From positions 1 to 64,000 of the forward strand of contig NZ_PDYY01000008.1 in the NCBI RefSeq assembly GCF_002743255.1: 64,000 nt of DNA. The letters run 5' to 3'. The notes below the pieces were generated by a model. The model had not been told where the DNA came from. It ran no database searches and was given only the letters and a program-made list of their open reading frames with translations. The position numbers were made by a program, and so were the translations under genes. Below, one piece after another: positions 9,696-19,240 of this stretch. Source of the DNA: Sporosarcina sp. P2 (GTDB lineage: Bacteria; Bacillota; Bacilli; Bacillales_A; Planococcaceae). Each line of letters opens with the position of its first letter. The stretch's first letter is position 1.

Positions 9696-9721
9696 AAAAA
9701 CAGTGGAGTATGCATCCACTG
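9694..9721 (-). terminator. Terminator of znuA-like gene
   Basis: 7-bp stem CAGTGGA with seven Ts on the minus strand, immediately past the stop codon of the zinc-binding lipoprotein gene. It also lies just behind menE but has no plus-strand T-run. Confidence 0.8.
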
Positions 9722-10678
9722 TTAGTCACCTAATGCTTTTTTTAGTACGTTCAGATTCTGTTCCATGAGAGTAAAGTACGTTTCTTCCTTCTGAATATCT
9801 TCTTCAGTAAGGACACTCAAATTATGCAGAGTAAGAGCTTCGGCATTCAGTTCTTTTTTGATGACTTCAGCTAATTTCGAGCTGACGTTTTGTTCAAATA
9901 AAATATACTGGATGTCTTGTTCTTTTGCATCTTTTACAAGTGAAGCTAGTTCTTTTTGTGAAGGTTCATTCTGAGAATCAAGACCAGATACAGCAAGTTG
10001 CTGTAACCTATAAGCGTCTGCTAAGTAGCCAAATGCTGCATGAGATACGAAGAAAGTTTTGTTTGGCGCTGCATCTGCCATTGTTTTAAATTCACGATCC
10101 AATTCTTCTAGTTCATCATATAAAACATCAAAATTCTTCTTGAATGATTCTGCATGTTCAGGCAATTCATCAGATAACTCTTGCGTAATTTTTTCCGCGA
10201 GCTTCGTGCTGAGATAAGGAGATATCCAAACGTGTGGATCCACCGTGTCTTCATGTCCGTGCTCATCATGCGCATCTTCTCCGTGTTCATGGGAATGTCC
10301 CTCTTCCAACTCCTCGAAATCAATATAATCAGCGATTGGAACAAATCGAACCTCTTCATTCTGCAATGTTTTTTCTGTTTTTTGCACAAAACCCTCAAGT
10401 CCAAGCCCAACATAGAAGAATAAATCCCCTTTTGCTAAGGTCATCATATCTTTCTGCGTAGGTTCAAACACGTGCTCATCTGTTCCAGGCGGATAGATGG
10501 ATCTCACGTCAACATACTCTCCACCAATCCGCTCAGTGAAGTATTGTAATGGGTAAACAGTAGTGTAAATGAGTAATTGTTCGGATGACGTATCATCCGG
10601 TTCAGTAGTTGTACTATTGTTACAACCACTTAATACTAGCAGCAAAGCGGCTGCCAGCAGTAGTATACGATTTTTCAT
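9722..10678 (-). CDS. znuA: Zinc ABC transporter substrate-binding lipoprotein (ZnuA/AdcA type)
   Basis: 318 residues, cluster A-I metal-binding protein. Signal peptide ends in lipobox LSGC with Cys at residue 19. A His/Asp/Glu-rich loop at about residues 128-144, typical of zinc rather than manganese receptors, precedes the DPHVWISP segment. Further metal ligands are expected at the His in FVSHAAFGYLA and in the C-terminal domain. No permease or ATPase gene adjoins it, so partners must be elsewhere. A Zur-like palindrome lies just upstream. Fe/Mn-binding is less likely given the His-rich loop. Confidence 0.9.
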   Translation of the reverse strand: MKNRILLLAAALLLVLSGCNNSTTTEPDDTSSEQLLIYTTVYPLQYFTERIGGEYVDVRSIYPPGTDEHVFEPTQKDMMTLAKGDLFFYVGLGLEGFVQKTEKTLQNEEVRFVPIADYIDFEELEEGHSHEHGEDAHDEHGHEDTVDPHVWISPYLSTKLAEKITQELSDELPEHAESFKKNFDVLYDELEELDREFKTMADAAPNKTFFVSHAAFGYLADAYRLQQLAVSGLDSQNEPSQKELASLVKDAKEQDIQYILFEQNVSSKLAEVIKKELNAEALTLHNLSVLTEEDIQKEETYFTLMEQNLNVLKKALGD

Positions 10679-10697
10679 TCAAAAAGCCTCCGTGACG

Positions 10698-10718
10698 TAA
10701 TCGGAATGATTACTATTT
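10698..10718 (-). promoter_or_regulatory. Zur-like operator upstream of znuA
   Basis: The 15-base core TCGGAATGATTACTA (10701-10715) matches the Bacillus Zur palindrome TCGTAATNATTACGA at 12 of 14 defined positions, with A/T flanks as in the longer box. It lies 20-40 bases upstream of the zinc-uptake gene start, as expected for zinc-responsive repression. Confidence 0.65.
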
Positions 10719-10771
10719 AGATTGTTTTCTCATCATACAAGATATGATGTATGTTTGCAACCTAGTACGGA

Positions 10772-11002
10772 TTATTTAGTATCTGATTTTTTTGGAGGTA
10801 CCGGATCAAATCCGCCTTTATGAAATGGATGACATTTTAAAATCCGCATTACCGCAAGCCAACTACCTTTTAGCGCACCATGTGTCTCAATTGCTTCCAC
10901 TCCGTAATGTGAACAAGTGGGATGAAATCGGCAAGAGGGCGGTGATAAGGGGGAAATAAACTTCTGGTAGAACCGGATCAGTTGTATAAATGCTTTCTTC
11001 AC
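10772..11002 (-). CDS. yidD: Membrane protein insertion efficiency factor (YidD)
   Basis: 76 residues from the GTG at 11002, chosen because AAGGTGAT lies 7 bases upstream and the product then begins [15 protein letters not shown] like homologues. Conserved features are the amphipathic N-terminal helix, [14 protein letters not shown] (cysteines) and GGFDPVPPK. YidD sits at the inner membrane near YidC/OxaA and aids membrane protein insertion. Standalone here, not with rpmH-rnpA. Confidence 0.93.
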   Translation of the reverse strand: MKKAFIQLIRFYQKFISPLSPPSCRFHPTCSHYGVEAIETHGALKGSWLAVMRILKCHPFHKGGFDPVPPKKSDTK

Positions 11003-11030
11003 TATATCCATCACCTTCTGACGTAATAAG

Positions 11031-11056
11031 GTTTAGTTTACCTATATAAGTGGTAA
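11031..11056 (+). promoter_or_regulatory. Possible sigma-B promoter for dps
   Basis: GTTTAG, 14 bases, then TGGTAA resembles the sigma-B consensus GTTTAA-N12-15-GGGTAT (9 of 12). B. subtilis dps is a sigma-B general stress gene, which fits. The -10 match is imperfect. Confidence 0.35.
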
Positions 11057-11100
11057 ATGAAAAGAGAGAAGCATAAAACGATTAGAGGAGTGTTTTTTTT

Positions 11101-11550
11101 ATGTCTAAGGAACTAATTCAGGAATTAAACAAACAAGTATCTACGTGGTCGGTGTTGTATGCGAAACTTCATAACTACCACTGGTATGTAAAAGGAAATC
11201 AATTCTTCACATTACACGCCAAATTTGAGGAATTATATAATGAAGCAACAGTGCATATGGACGAAATTGCGGAACGCGTACTGACTTTGGGCGGTGAACC
11301 AACTGCAACATTATCGCAGCATTTATCCGAATCTGTGATCGACGAAGCAAAAGGCACAGAAAAAGCGAATGAAATGGTGCAAACGTTAGTAGATGATTTT
11401 GACAAAGTAATGAAATCATTGAAAAAGGGTATGGAACTTGCATCGAAGGATTCAGATGATATGACAGAAGATATGTTAAATGCAGTTTATCAGAGCGTGG
11501 AGAAGCATCAGTGGATGTTAAACGCATTTCTCGGTGAAACAAACGAGTAA
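11101..11550 (+). CDS. dps: Dps-family ferritin-like protein
   Basis: 149 residues. Dps dodecamers oxidise and store iron with peroxide and protect DNA in stress. The inter-subunit ferroxidase ligands are all present with the spacing known from Listeria Dps: His27 (in NYHWYVKG), His39, Asp54 and Glu58. Strong GAGGAG site before ATG. In B. subtilis dps likewise lies close to ytkD. Confidence 0.94.
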   Translation: MSKELIQELNKQVSTWSVLYAKLHNYHWYVKGNQFFTLHAKFEELYNEATVHMDEIAERVLTLGGEPTATLSQHLSESVIDEAKGTEKANEMVQTLVDDFDKVMKSLKKGMELASKDSDDMTEDMLNAVYQSVEKHQWMLNAFLGETNE

Positions 11551-11614
11551 AACCTTCAATTAACAAAATAGCAACCGATAGTAGGAAGTGAATACCAGGA
11601 AGGAGTTGAACGAT

Positions 11615-11794
11615 ATGGATATCCATTCAATTATGTCCAGCCAGTTGAGAAGCTTGCAATCAACCGTTCAAATGAGCGTTATGAACAAGGCTCTTTCAAT
11701 GGAGACTTCTGCTATGAATGATATGCTGAACGGCCTTGAAAACCAATCTGTAGCGCATCCAACAAAGGGCGTTTCAATTGATATTAAGGCTTGA
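11615..11794 (+). CDS. YjfB-family small protein (putative motility)
   Basis: 59 residues starting MDIHSIMSS, followed by an amphipathic alpha-helical stretch with SVMNKALSMETSAMNDML. This matches my recollection of the YjfB family, whose B. subtilis member depends on the flagellar sigma factor. AAGGAG lies 9 bases before ATG 11615; the in-frame ATG at 11588 lacks a site. A CCGATA element at 11575-11580 resembles a sigma-D -10, but the matching -35 is poor. Function unknown. Confidence 0.7.
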   Translation: MDIHSIMSSQLRSLQSTVQMSVMNKALSMETSAMNDMLNGLENQSVAHPTKGVSIDIKA

Positions 11795-11802
11795 ATGAAG
11801 TG

Positions 11803-11838
11803 CACACATCTTGAATAAGTAGAGATGTGTGTTTTTTT
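11803..11838 (+). terminator. Terminator after the yjfB-like gene
   Basis: 8-bp stem ACACATCT followed by a seven-T run. Confidence 0.85.
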
Positions 11839-11897
11839 ATGGAAGTAGGTAGAAATACTGTAAAATATACTAAAACATAGTAGGGGGTATATTGAAG

Positions 11898-13226
11898 ATG
11901 GCTCAAGGACAGTATTTGCGTAATTTAATTATCGAAACACCTTCTAAACCGGGGAATCTTGGCATGGTAACTATGGCAATTGGTCAATTAAATGGAGATA
12001 TTGGTGACATCCAGACGATTAAAGTAGGAACGCTTTCTACGATTAGAGAAATCGCGTTGCAATGTAATGATCAAGCGCATTTGGCTGAAATCGTGGTGGC
12101 GATTGAAAACTTGAAACAAGGTATTAAAGTTCAAGCGATTACAGATGATGTATTGCAAATGCATGAAGGCGGAAAAATTCATATGAAAGCCACTCATGAA
12201 ATCCGTTCTCTGGCGGATTTACGGAGAGTGTATACACCGGGTGTGGCAAGTGTTTGCAAAACGATCCAAGAAGACCCGGAACAGGCAAATTATTTCACAG
12301 GTATTCCTAATACAGTGGCAATCGTGACGGATGGTACGGCTATTTTAGGGCTTGGAGATATTGGTCCTGTAGCGGGTATGCCTGTTATGGAAGGAAAAGC
12401 TGTCTTGTTTGATCAATTCGTCGGTATTAGTGGGATTCCCATTTTACTTGATACGAGCAATCCCGATGAAGTCGTAGAAACGATCAAACATATCCATCAA
12501 GGATTTGGTGCAATTTTACTAGAAGATATCGGGTCCCCGCATTGCTTTGAAATCGAAGAGCGTTTGAAAAAAGAATTACCGATCCCTGTTATGCATGATG
12601 ATCAGCACGGTACAGCAGTCGTAGCATTGGCAGCAGCGCTCACAGCATGCAAGCATGTTGAAGTGGATTTGGCTAATGCTTCAGTTGGACAAATTGGTTT
12701 AGGCGCAGCAGGCTTAGCAATCAGTCGTATGTTTATGGCGTATGGTGTAGCGGAAATGAAAGGAACCGATCCTAATCCCCATGCGAAAGAGATGTTAGCG
12801 AAGCACGGTGGGACCGTCGTTGAAACAATGGAAGAAATCATGGAGACATGCGATGTAGTCATTGCGACAACTGGTGTTGCTAATCTCATCAAGCCAGAAA
12901 TGATTCGTAAAGGTCAAATCATTTTGGCTTTATCTAACCCCAACGCAGAAATCACTCCGGAAATCGCTTTGGAAGCAGGCGCAGCCTATGCGGCGGATGG
13001 TCGTCTAGTCAATAACGTCCTAGGCTTTCCGGGCATCTTTCGTGGCGCATTAAATGCAAATGCGAAAGCCATTACGTATCCCATGCTGATCGCTGCAGCT
13101 TTGGCCATTGTCGATAGCACTAAGCGTGACGATTTAGTCCCGCATCCATTAGATCCAAACGTACACATTAACGTGGCGTTGGCAGTTGAAAAAGTAGTGT
13201 ATGAAGAACAAGATCAAGGAATTTAA
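11898..13226 (+). CDS. NAD(P)-dependent malic enzyme with N-terminal ACT domain
   Basis: 442 residues. It oxidatively decarboxylates malate to pyruvate. Residues 1-80 form an ACT regulatory domain, rather than beginning directly with the catalytic fold. The malic domain shows [23 protein letters not shown] with its catalytic Lys region GKAVLF, and [13 protein letters not shown] Rossmann domain follows ([13 protein letters not shown]) and [13 protein letters not shown] start at ATG 11898, 10 bases after AGGGGG; TTG 11892 is possible but very close to that site. Reaction is pyruvate-forming; the cofactor is not certain from sequence. Confidence 0.9.
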   Translation: MAQGQYLRNLIIETPSKPGNLGMVTMAIGQLNGDIGDIQTIKVGTLSTIREIALQCNDQAHLAEIVVAIENLKQGIKVQAITDDVLQMHEGGKIHMKATHEIRSLADLRRVYTPGVASVCKTIQEDPEQANYFTGIPNTVAIVTDGTAILGLGDIGPVAGMPVMEGKAVLFDQFVGISGIPILLDTSNPDEVVETIKHIHQGFGAILLEDIGSPHCFEIEERLKKELPIPVMHDDQHGTAVVALAAALTACKHVEVDLANASVGQIGLGAAGLAISRMFMAYGVAEMKGTDPNPHAKEMLAKHGGTVVETMEEIMETCDVVIATTGVANLIKPEMIRKGQIILALSNPNAEITPEIALEAGAAYAADGRLVNNVLGFPGIFRGALNANAKAITYPMLIAAALAIVDSTKRDDLVPHPLDPNVHINVALAVEKVVYEEQDQGI

Positions 13227-13230
13227 TTTT

Positions 13231-13389
13231 AAGGAAGCTGGGACACAACTTCAAAAGGTATGAAGGAGAAGACACTTTCATACCTTTTTTAATTCACTGA
13301 AACGTATTTATAAAGTTTAATTCGTTAGTAATCAAGAGTGTAGCGTAGGGGAACGGACTGTTTTTTTAAGTTTTGTCCCAGCCTCTTTG
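13231..13389 (+). repeat. Inverted repeat with GCTGGGACA arms enclosing a terminator
   Basis: An arm with AAGCTGGGACACAAC (13231-13252) is repeated in inverse as GTTTTGTCCCAGCCT (13368-13389). Between them is a 12-bp hairpin AAAAGGTATGAA (13253-13290) with a T-run that terminates the malic enzyme transcript. From memory, very similar GAGGCTGGGACAAAAC arms recur between genes in several Firmicutes. Confidence 0.7.
13253..13290 (+). terminator. Terminator of the malic enzyme gene
   Basis: 12-bp perfect stem AAAAGGTATGAA, 12-base loop and T-run. Confidence 0.88.
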
Positions 13390-13448
13390 TTGCAGAATAT
13401 TTTTTTCTTTATGAGGCATCCTACGTAAAAAAAGAAAGTAGGATGATT

Positions 13449-13763
13449 ATGATAGAAGAAAAATACCCGATGTATATATCACTTAATAACAAATTAGTAC
13501 TCACAGATCCTCACTCTTCGACCTGGGAATACAAAGTAGAAGTAACAAGAGAAGTATATCCTATATTTGAAAAACTATTTTCCCAAATGGAACAACTGGA
13601 ATTCCAAAACTTTCTACGCTCACATGTACCGTATGCGCAATATCACTATGATAAAGACAATGATAAATTGGATGTACGATTGAAAAAGGTCTTTGCTTTG
13701 ATTCATGAATTTACCGATGATGAGTCTAAACGTTTTATCGAGAAGCTACCGCTATTTCGTTGA
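13449..13763 (+). CDS. Conserved-looking hypothetical protein
   Basis: 104 residues from ATG 13449 (GTAGGA just upstream; an ATG six bases earlier overlaps it). The product is soluble, mixed alpha/beta and rich in aromatic residues: a YKVEV strand, then an IFEKLFSQMEQLE helix and PYAQYHYDKDNDKLD. I do not recognise a family. It lies 48 bases before ytkD on the same strand and may be co-transcribed with it. No membrane segment or signal peptide. Confidence 0.7.
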   Translation: MIEEKYPMYISLNNKLVLTDPHSSTWEYKVEVTREVYPIFEKLFSQMEQLEFQNFLRSHVPYAQYHYDKDNDKLDVRLKKVFALIHEFTDDESKRFIEKLPLFR

Positions 13764-13811
13764 TTCCTCGCTTACCTTTCCGCTACACTAAGGGAAAGGA
13801 CGTGATTCATA

Positions 13812-14279
13812 TTGCTGAAATTTGAAGATTTACAAGGAGCCCATGTTGAATTGACTTTTGGACCTAATCCACATCATATTGAATCCCGCCATGTGCTCAT
13901 AATGATTAAGGACGACAATCGTTGGTTATTGACCAAACATAAAATACGTGGAATTGAGTTTCCCGGTGGAAAAGCGGAATCAGGAGAGACAATTGAACAA
14001 GCGGCTATTCGTGAAACGATGGAAGAAACAGGAGTCACTATAGAAAATATTCATTCATTTGCAGAGTATGTTGTCTTTACTGAACCACCTTTTTGCAAGG
14101 CCGTTTTCACAGGAGATATAACATATGTAGAAAAAGACTTTACGTTAATGGAAACAGAAGGCGCAGTATGGATGACAGACGCTGAACTAGATGCTTGTAC
14201 TGAACTCAGCTTTCACATGAAAGACCGCGGAATGGGTGAACTTAGGAAGTGGGTGGAAGCGAATGATAGAACAATCTGA
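13812..14279 (+). CDS. ytkD: Nudix nucleoside triphosphatase (YtkD/MutTA)
   Basis: 155 residues. The Nudix box spans GGKAESGETIEQAAIRE-x2-EETGV (about residues 53-76) and fits G-x5-E-x7-RE-x2-EE-x-G with all catalytic glutamates. YtkD in Bacillus cleans oxidised nucleotides such as 8-oxo-dGTP from the pool, in stress and spores. TTG start with AAAGGA upstream. It overlaps the ytmA-like gene by 17 bases. Confidence 0.9.
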   Translation: MLKFEDLQGAHVELTFGPNPHHIESRHVLIMIKDDNRWLLTKHKIRGIEFPGGKAESGETIEQAAIRETMEETGVTIENIHSFAEYVVFTEPPFCKAVFTGDITYVEKDFTLMETEGAVWMTDAELDACTELSFHMKDRGMGELRKWVEANDRTI

Positions 14280-15054
14280 TGGTAAAATCATACGGAGGAA
14301 AGACTATCCCTCCCCAAACCCCCATGTTAGATTGGAAGAAATCACGTATAGTTCTGACAACTTGCTTGTAAAAGGACTTTTGGCAACACCAAAAGCAAAA
14401 GGACGCTATGATGGATTGCTTTATCTACGCGGCGGCATCCAACATGTAGGGATGGTTAGACCAGCGCGTATCGCACAATTCGCATCGCATGGACTGGTAG
14501 TATTCGCTCCTTATTATCGTGGCAATCGGGGCGGTGAAGGAAAGGATGAATTTGCTGGAGAGGATCGCAATGATGCAGTGACGGGAGTGGAAGTACTTAA
14601 ACAGCAAAGTGCAGTCAATTCAGATCGCATTCATCTATTTTCTTTTTCCAGAGGCGGTATCATGGCATTATGGACAGCTATAATGCGCGATGATTTAACT
14701 TCTATGGTGACATGGGCTGGAGTCTCAGACGTGGTCTTTACGTACAAAGAGCGACAGGATATGCGGCGTATGATGAAACGTGTCATCGGTGGCACGCCGA
14801 ATAATCAACCGGATGCGTATCGTGAAAGGTCGGCACTATTCCAGATAGAGAATATCGATATTCCGACGCTGATTATCCACGGGACTCTTGACACGAATGT
14901 GTCTTTCCAACAGGCAATATTGTTGGAGAATGCATTACGTGATGCGGATAAAGAGTTTGAAACTTGGTACTTGGAAGGCTATAAGCATTATATTCCTCCT
15001 GAAATGAATCGACAGCTTGTGAAAGAAGCAGTAAATTGGATGAAGCGGCAATGA
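14263..15054 (+). CDS. ytmA: Alpha/beta hydrolase, YtmA type (putative prolyl-oligopeptidase family)
   Basis: 263 residues, closely resembling B. subtilis YtmA throughout. Nucleophile elbow FSFSRGGIMAL gives Ser at about 131, an Asp in HGTLDTNVS and a His in EGYKHYIPP complete the triad. An YLRGGIQHVGMVRP segment near residue 47 should shape the oxyanion hole. ATG 14263 lies inside ytkD after GGGTGGAAG, so the two are coupled. Substrate unknown. Confidence 0.88.
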   Translation: MIEQSDGKIIRRKDYPSPNPHVRLEEITYSSDNLLVKGLLATPKAKGRYDGLLYLRGGIQHVGMVRPARIAQFASHGLVVFAPYYRGNRGGEGKDEFAGEDRNDAVTGVEVLKQQSAVNSDRIHLFSFSRGGIMALWTAIMRDDLTSMVTWAGVSDVVFTYKERQDMRRMMKRVIGGTPNNQPDAYRERSALFQIENIDIPTLIIHGTLDTNVSFQQAILLENALRDADKEFETWYLEGYKHYIPPEMNRQLVKEAVNWMKRQ

Positions 15055-15095
15055 TGAACATTTGCTAGCTTTTATGTGATTACAATAAAGACGCA

Positions 15096-15129
15096 AAAAG
15101 AGGCTGACCAGATTGGTCAGCCTCTTTCG
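15096..15129. terminator. Bidirectional terminator between ytmA and pckA
   Basis: 14-bp perfect stem AAAGAGGCTGACCA with a 3-base loop, flanked by A- and T-runs. It lies between two convergent genes. Confidence 0.92.
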
Positions 15130-15136
15130 TATGACA

Positions 15137-16729
15137 TTATTTAATGACAGGTGGTCCGCCTTTGATTGCGATGTCTTCGGAAACATGAGAAAACTTCTTG
15201 AAGTTCTCACGGAAAGCATCAGCCAAACGGTTTGCTTCTTTATCGTATTCTTGTGGATCTTCCCAAGCATCACGAGGGTGTAGAACGTCGCTTGGCACAC
15301 CTTCGATTTCAAGGGGCATATTTAATCCAAAGATTTCGTTCTTCTTTGTTTCTATATTATCCAACTTACCTGCGATTGCAGCGCGTACCATCGTACGTGT
15401 ATAGCCTAAGTTCATACGTGAACCTACACCATAGATTCCGCCAGTCCATCCTGTATTCACGAGGAATACTTTTGAACCATGCTCATCTATTTTCTTTCCA
15501 AGCATCTCTGCATAGGTTGCTGCAGGGAGTGGAAGGAACGGTGAACCGAAGCAAGTAGAGAATGTTGGTTCAGGAGCAGTGATTCCACGCTCAGTTCCAG
15601 CAAGTTTGGAAGTGAAACCGCTCAAGAAGTGATACATTGCCTGTTCTTTTGAAAGAATAGAAATCGGAGGCAATACGCCAGAAGCATCAGCTGTAAGGAA
15701 GATGATGTTCTTCGGATGACCAGCAACAGATGGTGTCACGATATTATCAATGTTTTCGATTGGATATGCAGCACGTGTGTTTTCTGTTAATGATTTATCA
15801 TCATAATCAGGAATGCGTGTTTCTTCATCTAGTACTACGTTTTCTAAAACAGCACCGAAACGAATGGCTCCGAAAATTTCAGGTTCTTTTTCAGCAGAAA
15901 GGTTAATACATTTTGCGTAACATCCACCTTCAATGTTAAACACGCCATTATCAGACCAGCCGTGCTCATCGTCACCAATAAGTTTACGGTCAGCATCTGC
16001 CGAAAGCGTAGTTTTACCTGTTCCAGATAGACCAAAGAACAAAGCAACATCGCCTTCTTCTCCAACGTTTGCTGAACAGTGCATGGATAGGATATCTTGC
16101 TCGGGTAGTAAGTAGTTCATAACAGAGAAAATAGATTTCTTCATTTCCCCAGCGTACTCTGTTCCACCAATTAAGACAATTCGCTTTTCAAGCGATAAAA
16201 TGATGAATGTTTCAGAGTTTGTGCCATCCACTTTTGGATCCGCTTTAAATGAAGGGGCTGCCAAAATGGTGAATTGCGATTCATGTGCTTTCAATTCTTC
16301 TTCAGTTGGACGGATGAATAGTTGGTGAACGAACTGATTTTGCCAAGCTAATTCATTAATAACCTGGATAGACAATTGGGAGTCTTTATCTGCTCCTGCA
16401 AATCCTTTAAAAACAAACAGTTCGTCTTTTTTCTTCAAATGTTCGATGACTTTTGTGTATAATGAATCAAAGATCTCCTCTGAAATCGGACTGTTTGTGC
16501 TACCCCAATCTACTTTATCCTTAGACACTGCATCTTCAACGATGAATTTGTCCTTAGGTGAGCGTCCTGTGTATTTACCTGTACGAGCAGTGATCGCACC
16601 ATCAGCAGAAAGTTTAGCTTCGCCTCTTGCCACTGCTTTTTCCGTTAGTTCTGCCACAGACGCTTGGATCGTCACGTTGCTTCCACTAAGAAGACTTTTT
16701 AAACTATCATCAATTTTTGCAGATATCAT
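15137..16729 (-). CDS. pckA: Phosphoenolpyruvate carboxykinase (ATP)
   Basis: 530 residues. It converts oxaloacetate and ATP to PEP and CO2, the entry to gluconeogenesis. Visible motifs: [13 protein letters not shown], metal-site region [22 protein letters not shown], the P-loop [13 protein letters not shown], and [22 protein letters not shown]. Sequence is close to B. subtilis PckA. It is divergent from metK, as in Bacillus. The 5' region to 16861 contains its own promoter area but no other gene. Confidence 0.97.
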   Translation of the reverse strand: MISAKIDDSLKSLLSGSNVTIQASVAELTEKAVARGEAKLSADGAITARTGKYTGRSPKDKFIVEDAVSKDKVDWGSTNSPISEEIFDSLYTKVIEHLKKKDELFVFKGFAGADKDSQLSIQVINELAWQNQFVHQLFIRPTEEELKAHESQFTILAAPSFKADPKVDGTNSETFIILSLEKRIVLIGGTEYAGEMKKSIFSVMNYLLPEQDILSMHCSANVGEEGDVALFFGLSGTGKTTLSADADRKLIGDDEHGWSDNGVFNIEGGCYAKCINLSAEKEPEIFGAIRFGAVLENVVLDEETRIPDYDDKSLTENTRAAYPIENIDNIVTPSVAGHPKNIIFLTADASGVLPPISILSKEQAMYHFLSGFTSKLAGTERGITAPEPTFSTCFGSPFLPLPAATYAEMLGKKIDEHGSKVFLVNTGWTGGIYGVGSRMNLGYTRTMVRAAIAGKLDNIETKKNEIFGLNMPLEIEGVPSDVLHPRDAWEDPQEYDKEANRLADAFRENFKKFSHVSEDIAIKGGPPVIK

Positions 16730-16861
16730 GTTTACATACCGTCCTTTGCGTAGTCGATTTATTTTTATCTTACTGAGAATATCCTAATTCGTAAATAGTA
16801 TAACACATTAAGAATATTAATCTATACTAATGGAAAACTCAAGTGATTTGGAAGAAATAAT

Positions 16862-16890
16862 TTGACAAAATCCAAACTTTTTAATACGAT
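16862..16890 (+). promoter_or_regulatory. Sigma-A promoter of metK
   Basis: TTGACA (16862-16867), 17-base spacer, TACGAT (16885-16890). Transcription should start near 16897, just before the riboswitch. Confidence 0.8.
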
Positions 16891-16906
16891 GTGACATGAA
16901 CGGATA

Positions 16907-17026
16907 CTCTTATCCCGAGTTGGTGGAGGGTACAGGCCCTGTGAAACCCGGCAACCTGCAATGGACGTAAGTCTAACGCGAAGGTGCCAAACCTGAAGCA
17001 AGGTTTAATTCCTTGGACGATAAGAG
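16907..17026 (+). ncRNA. SAM-I riboswitch (S-box)
   Basis: The P1 arms CTCTTATC and GATAAGAG close a structure with the conserved S-box core: GAG..GGAGGG, GTGAAACCCGGCAACC, and the AAGGTGCCAA joining segment. S-boxes bind S-adenosylmethionine and turn off methionine and SAM genes when SAM is abundant. Position directly before metK agrees. An expression-platform terminator follows at 17052-17091. Confidence 0.96.
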
Positions 17027-17051
17027 TGAAAGGTGCTGCGCGTGAAATTTT

Positions 17052-17091
17052 GCCTTTTACTCATGGATTGACTATGAGTGGAGGGCTTTTT
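17052..17091 (+). terminator. Expression-platform terminator of the SAM riboswitch
   Basis: 13-bp stem (arms 17052-17064 and 17074-17086, with G-U pairs) followed by five Ts, about 110 bases before metK. It should form when SAM is bound. Confidence 0.88.
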
Positions 17092-17202
17092 ATATTGTCT
17101 AGCCCTGAATCCTTATGGTATATGCTTGACGTCTAGGCGTGGAACTTTACCAGGGACTTATGAGAGTACCGTATCATGATGCTTAATATAGGGGGAAATA
17201 AC

Positions 17203-18414
17203 ATGACAAATCGTCGACTGTTTACATCAGAATCAGTTACAGAAGGCCATCCTGACAAGATGTGCGACCAAATTTCAGATGCAATTTTAGATGCGATCCT
17301 AACGGAAGATCCAAATGCGCGTGTGGCATGTGAAACGAGTATAACGACCGGACTCGTATTGGTAATGGGAGAAATCACTACGACAACGTATGTGGATATT
17401 CCAAAAGTCGTTCGCGACACTGTTAAAGAAATTGGGTATGTTCGTGCGAAATACGGCTTCGATTACGAAACGTCCGCTGTACTTACTTCCATTGATGAGC
17501 AATCACCTGAAATCGCTGCAAGTGTCAATGTGGCACTCGAAGCACGTGAAGGCTCTATGTCTGATGAAGAATTAGAGGCAATCGGTGCAGGAGACCAAGG
17601 CTTGATGTTTGGATATGCATGTAATGAAACGCCAGAATTAATGCCTCTGCCAATCAGCCTGTCTCATAAATTGGCACAACGCCTGGCACAAGCTCGTAAA
17701 GAAGAACTTATTTCCTATTTACGTCCTGACGGTAAAACACAAGTAACGGTAGAATATGACCAAGATAATAATCCTGTGCGAATTGACACAATCGTTATTT
17801 CCACACAACATCACCCTGAAGCAACACTCGAGCAAATCGAGCAGGATATAAAGAATGTTGTTATTGATGCAGTCGTTCCAAAGAACTTATTGGACGAGCA
17901 TACTAAATACTTCATTAATCCTACTGGCAGCTTTGTCGTTGGTGGCCCTCAAGGAGACTCTGGATTGACTGGACGTAAAATCATCGTTGATACGTATGGT
18001 GGATATGCCCGTCATGGTGGCGGTGCATTCTCGGGGAAAGATGCTACGAAAGTGGACCGTTCGGCTTCTTACGCAGCGCGTTATGTGGCAAAGAATATCG
18101 TTGCAGCTGGACTGGCTGAGCACTGTGAAGTTCAGTTGGCGTATGCTATTGGAGTAGCGAGCCCGGTTTCTATCTCGATCAATACATTTGATACCGGTAT
18201 ACTATCGGAGACTCAATTAGTAGAGTTCGTACGTGAATTATTTGACCTTCGACCGGCAGGAATTATTAAAATGCTTGACCTACGTCGTCCAATCTACAAA
18301 CAAACGGCAGCATACGGTCACTTTGGCCGCACTGATATCGAATTGCCATGGGAGCAGACAGATAAAGTGGAAGCGTTGAAAGATCTTGCGAGTACAGTAC
18401 GTGTGAAGCAATAA
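17203..18414 (+). CDS. metK: S-adenosylmethionine synthase (MetK)
   Basis: 403 residues. It makes SAM from methionine and ATP. Signatures present: [24 protein letters not shown], the lysine-rich [21 protein letters not shown] and GGGAFSGKD. The ATG at 17203 follows GGGGGAAA; a longer frame start at 17176 lacks a site. Regulated by the SAM-I riboswitch in its leader, giving direct product feedback. Confidence 0.97.
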   Translation: MTNRRLFTSESVTEGHPDKMCDQISDAILDAILTEDPNARVACETSITTGLVLVMGEITTTTYVDIPKVVRDTVKEIGYVRAKYGFDYETSAVLTSIDEQSPEIAASVNVALEAREGSMSDEELEAIGAGDQGLMFGYACNETPELMPLPISLSHKLAQRLAQARKEELISYLRPDGKTQVTVEYDQDNNPVRIDTIVISTQHHPEATLEQIEQDIKNVVIDAVVPKNLLDEHTKYFINPTGSFVVGGPQGDSGLTGRKIIVDTYGGYARHGGGAFSGKDATKVDRSASYAARYVAKNIVAAGLAEHCEVQLAYAIGVASPVSISINTFDTGILSETQLVEFVRELFDLRPAGIIKMLDLRRPIYKQTAAYGHFGRTDIELPWEQTDKVEALKDLASTVRVKQ

Positions 18415-18421
18415 AGTAATG

Positions 18422-18462
18422 AGTGCAGAAAGAGGAATCATTTCCTTTTTTCTGCACTTTTT
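18422..18462 (+). terminator. Terminator of metK
   Basis: 9-bp stem GTGCAGAAA plus an inner AGGA/TCCT pairing, followed by a five-T run. Confidence 0.85.
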
Positions 18463-19234
18463 AATTCTTTGCCGGTAAAATACGAAAAGGAATCATTTCA
18501 TAGTCTGCCTCTTCATAAGCCCTTTGCAAGCCTTTATCCTCTATATCTTTTTTCAAGATTGTCTTCTGTTTTACTTCAACATCAAAAGAATAGCTAAATG
18601 GAAAACCCTCCACTTTAATAGTGTGCTGATCTGCAAAGTATATCCCAATTCGTCCTATCGGTAATGAAGGGAAAATACCAGTAGAAGGAATGCCATCACG
18701 AAAGAATATATGTTCACTCGCTTTGTCGACACCTGGATCATTCACACAACAATATAAGGAAAAGTTGTCTCCAAGCTGAAGCAAAGCAAAATGCCTATCA
18801 AAAAGTTCCTTATCAAAACCTTCGACTTCTTTACATAATCGTTCACGGCGATTCAGTTCATCCTCAATAAATTGCTTAGCTTCTTTTTTATCGTTACCTT
18901 GTATAAACTGTTCATAATGAAAACTACAAAGCATTGCTGCATAGTGATCAAGCTTTTCTACTTCATCGATTCCTTGGCGATAAAGTACTGTTTTTGGAAG
19001 AAGTGGGTAATCTGTGAATCGAAAAGGTGCCGATTTCGCATCATTCCAAAAAGGTTGTTTATCAAAAGGAGCCCAGCCGATGTCGTGGTTACGAATGGCA
19101 GTTAATACGGAATGACGCCATTGATCATCAGGAAACATATCCTTTTTCCAGTTTTCCATTAATTCTCCAGCAAGTTGTCCATGATGATGTTGTTGGACGA
19201 AGCTGAATGACTTCTCGTGTTCACGTACAATCAT
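18461..19234 (-). CDS. DUF3891-type protein
   Basis: 257 residues, soluble. The N-terminal region has FVQQHHHGQLAGEL (about 11-25) and an RNHDIGW motif (about 48-54). Such spaced His and HD residues suggest a metal-dependent HD-like core, but no activity is assigned. I recognise it as DUF3891-like from memory, without a search. It is 6 bases downstream of the site-2-protease-like gene on the same strand, so the two are probably co-transcribed. Confidence 0.65.
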   Translation of the reverse strand: MIVREHEKSFSFVQQHHHGQLAGELMENWKKDMFPDDQWRHSVLTAIRNHDIGWAPFDKQPFWNDAKSAPFRFTDYPLLPKTVLYRQGIDEVEKLDHYAAMLCSFHYEQFIQGNDKKEAKQFIEDELNRRERLCKEVEGFDKELFDRHFALLQLGDNFSLYCCVNDPGVDKASEHIFFRDGIPSTGIFPSLPIGRIGIYFADQHTIKVEGFPFSYSFDVEVKQKTILKKDIEDKGLQRAYEEADYEMIPFRILPAKN

Positions 19235-19240
19235 TTTATC

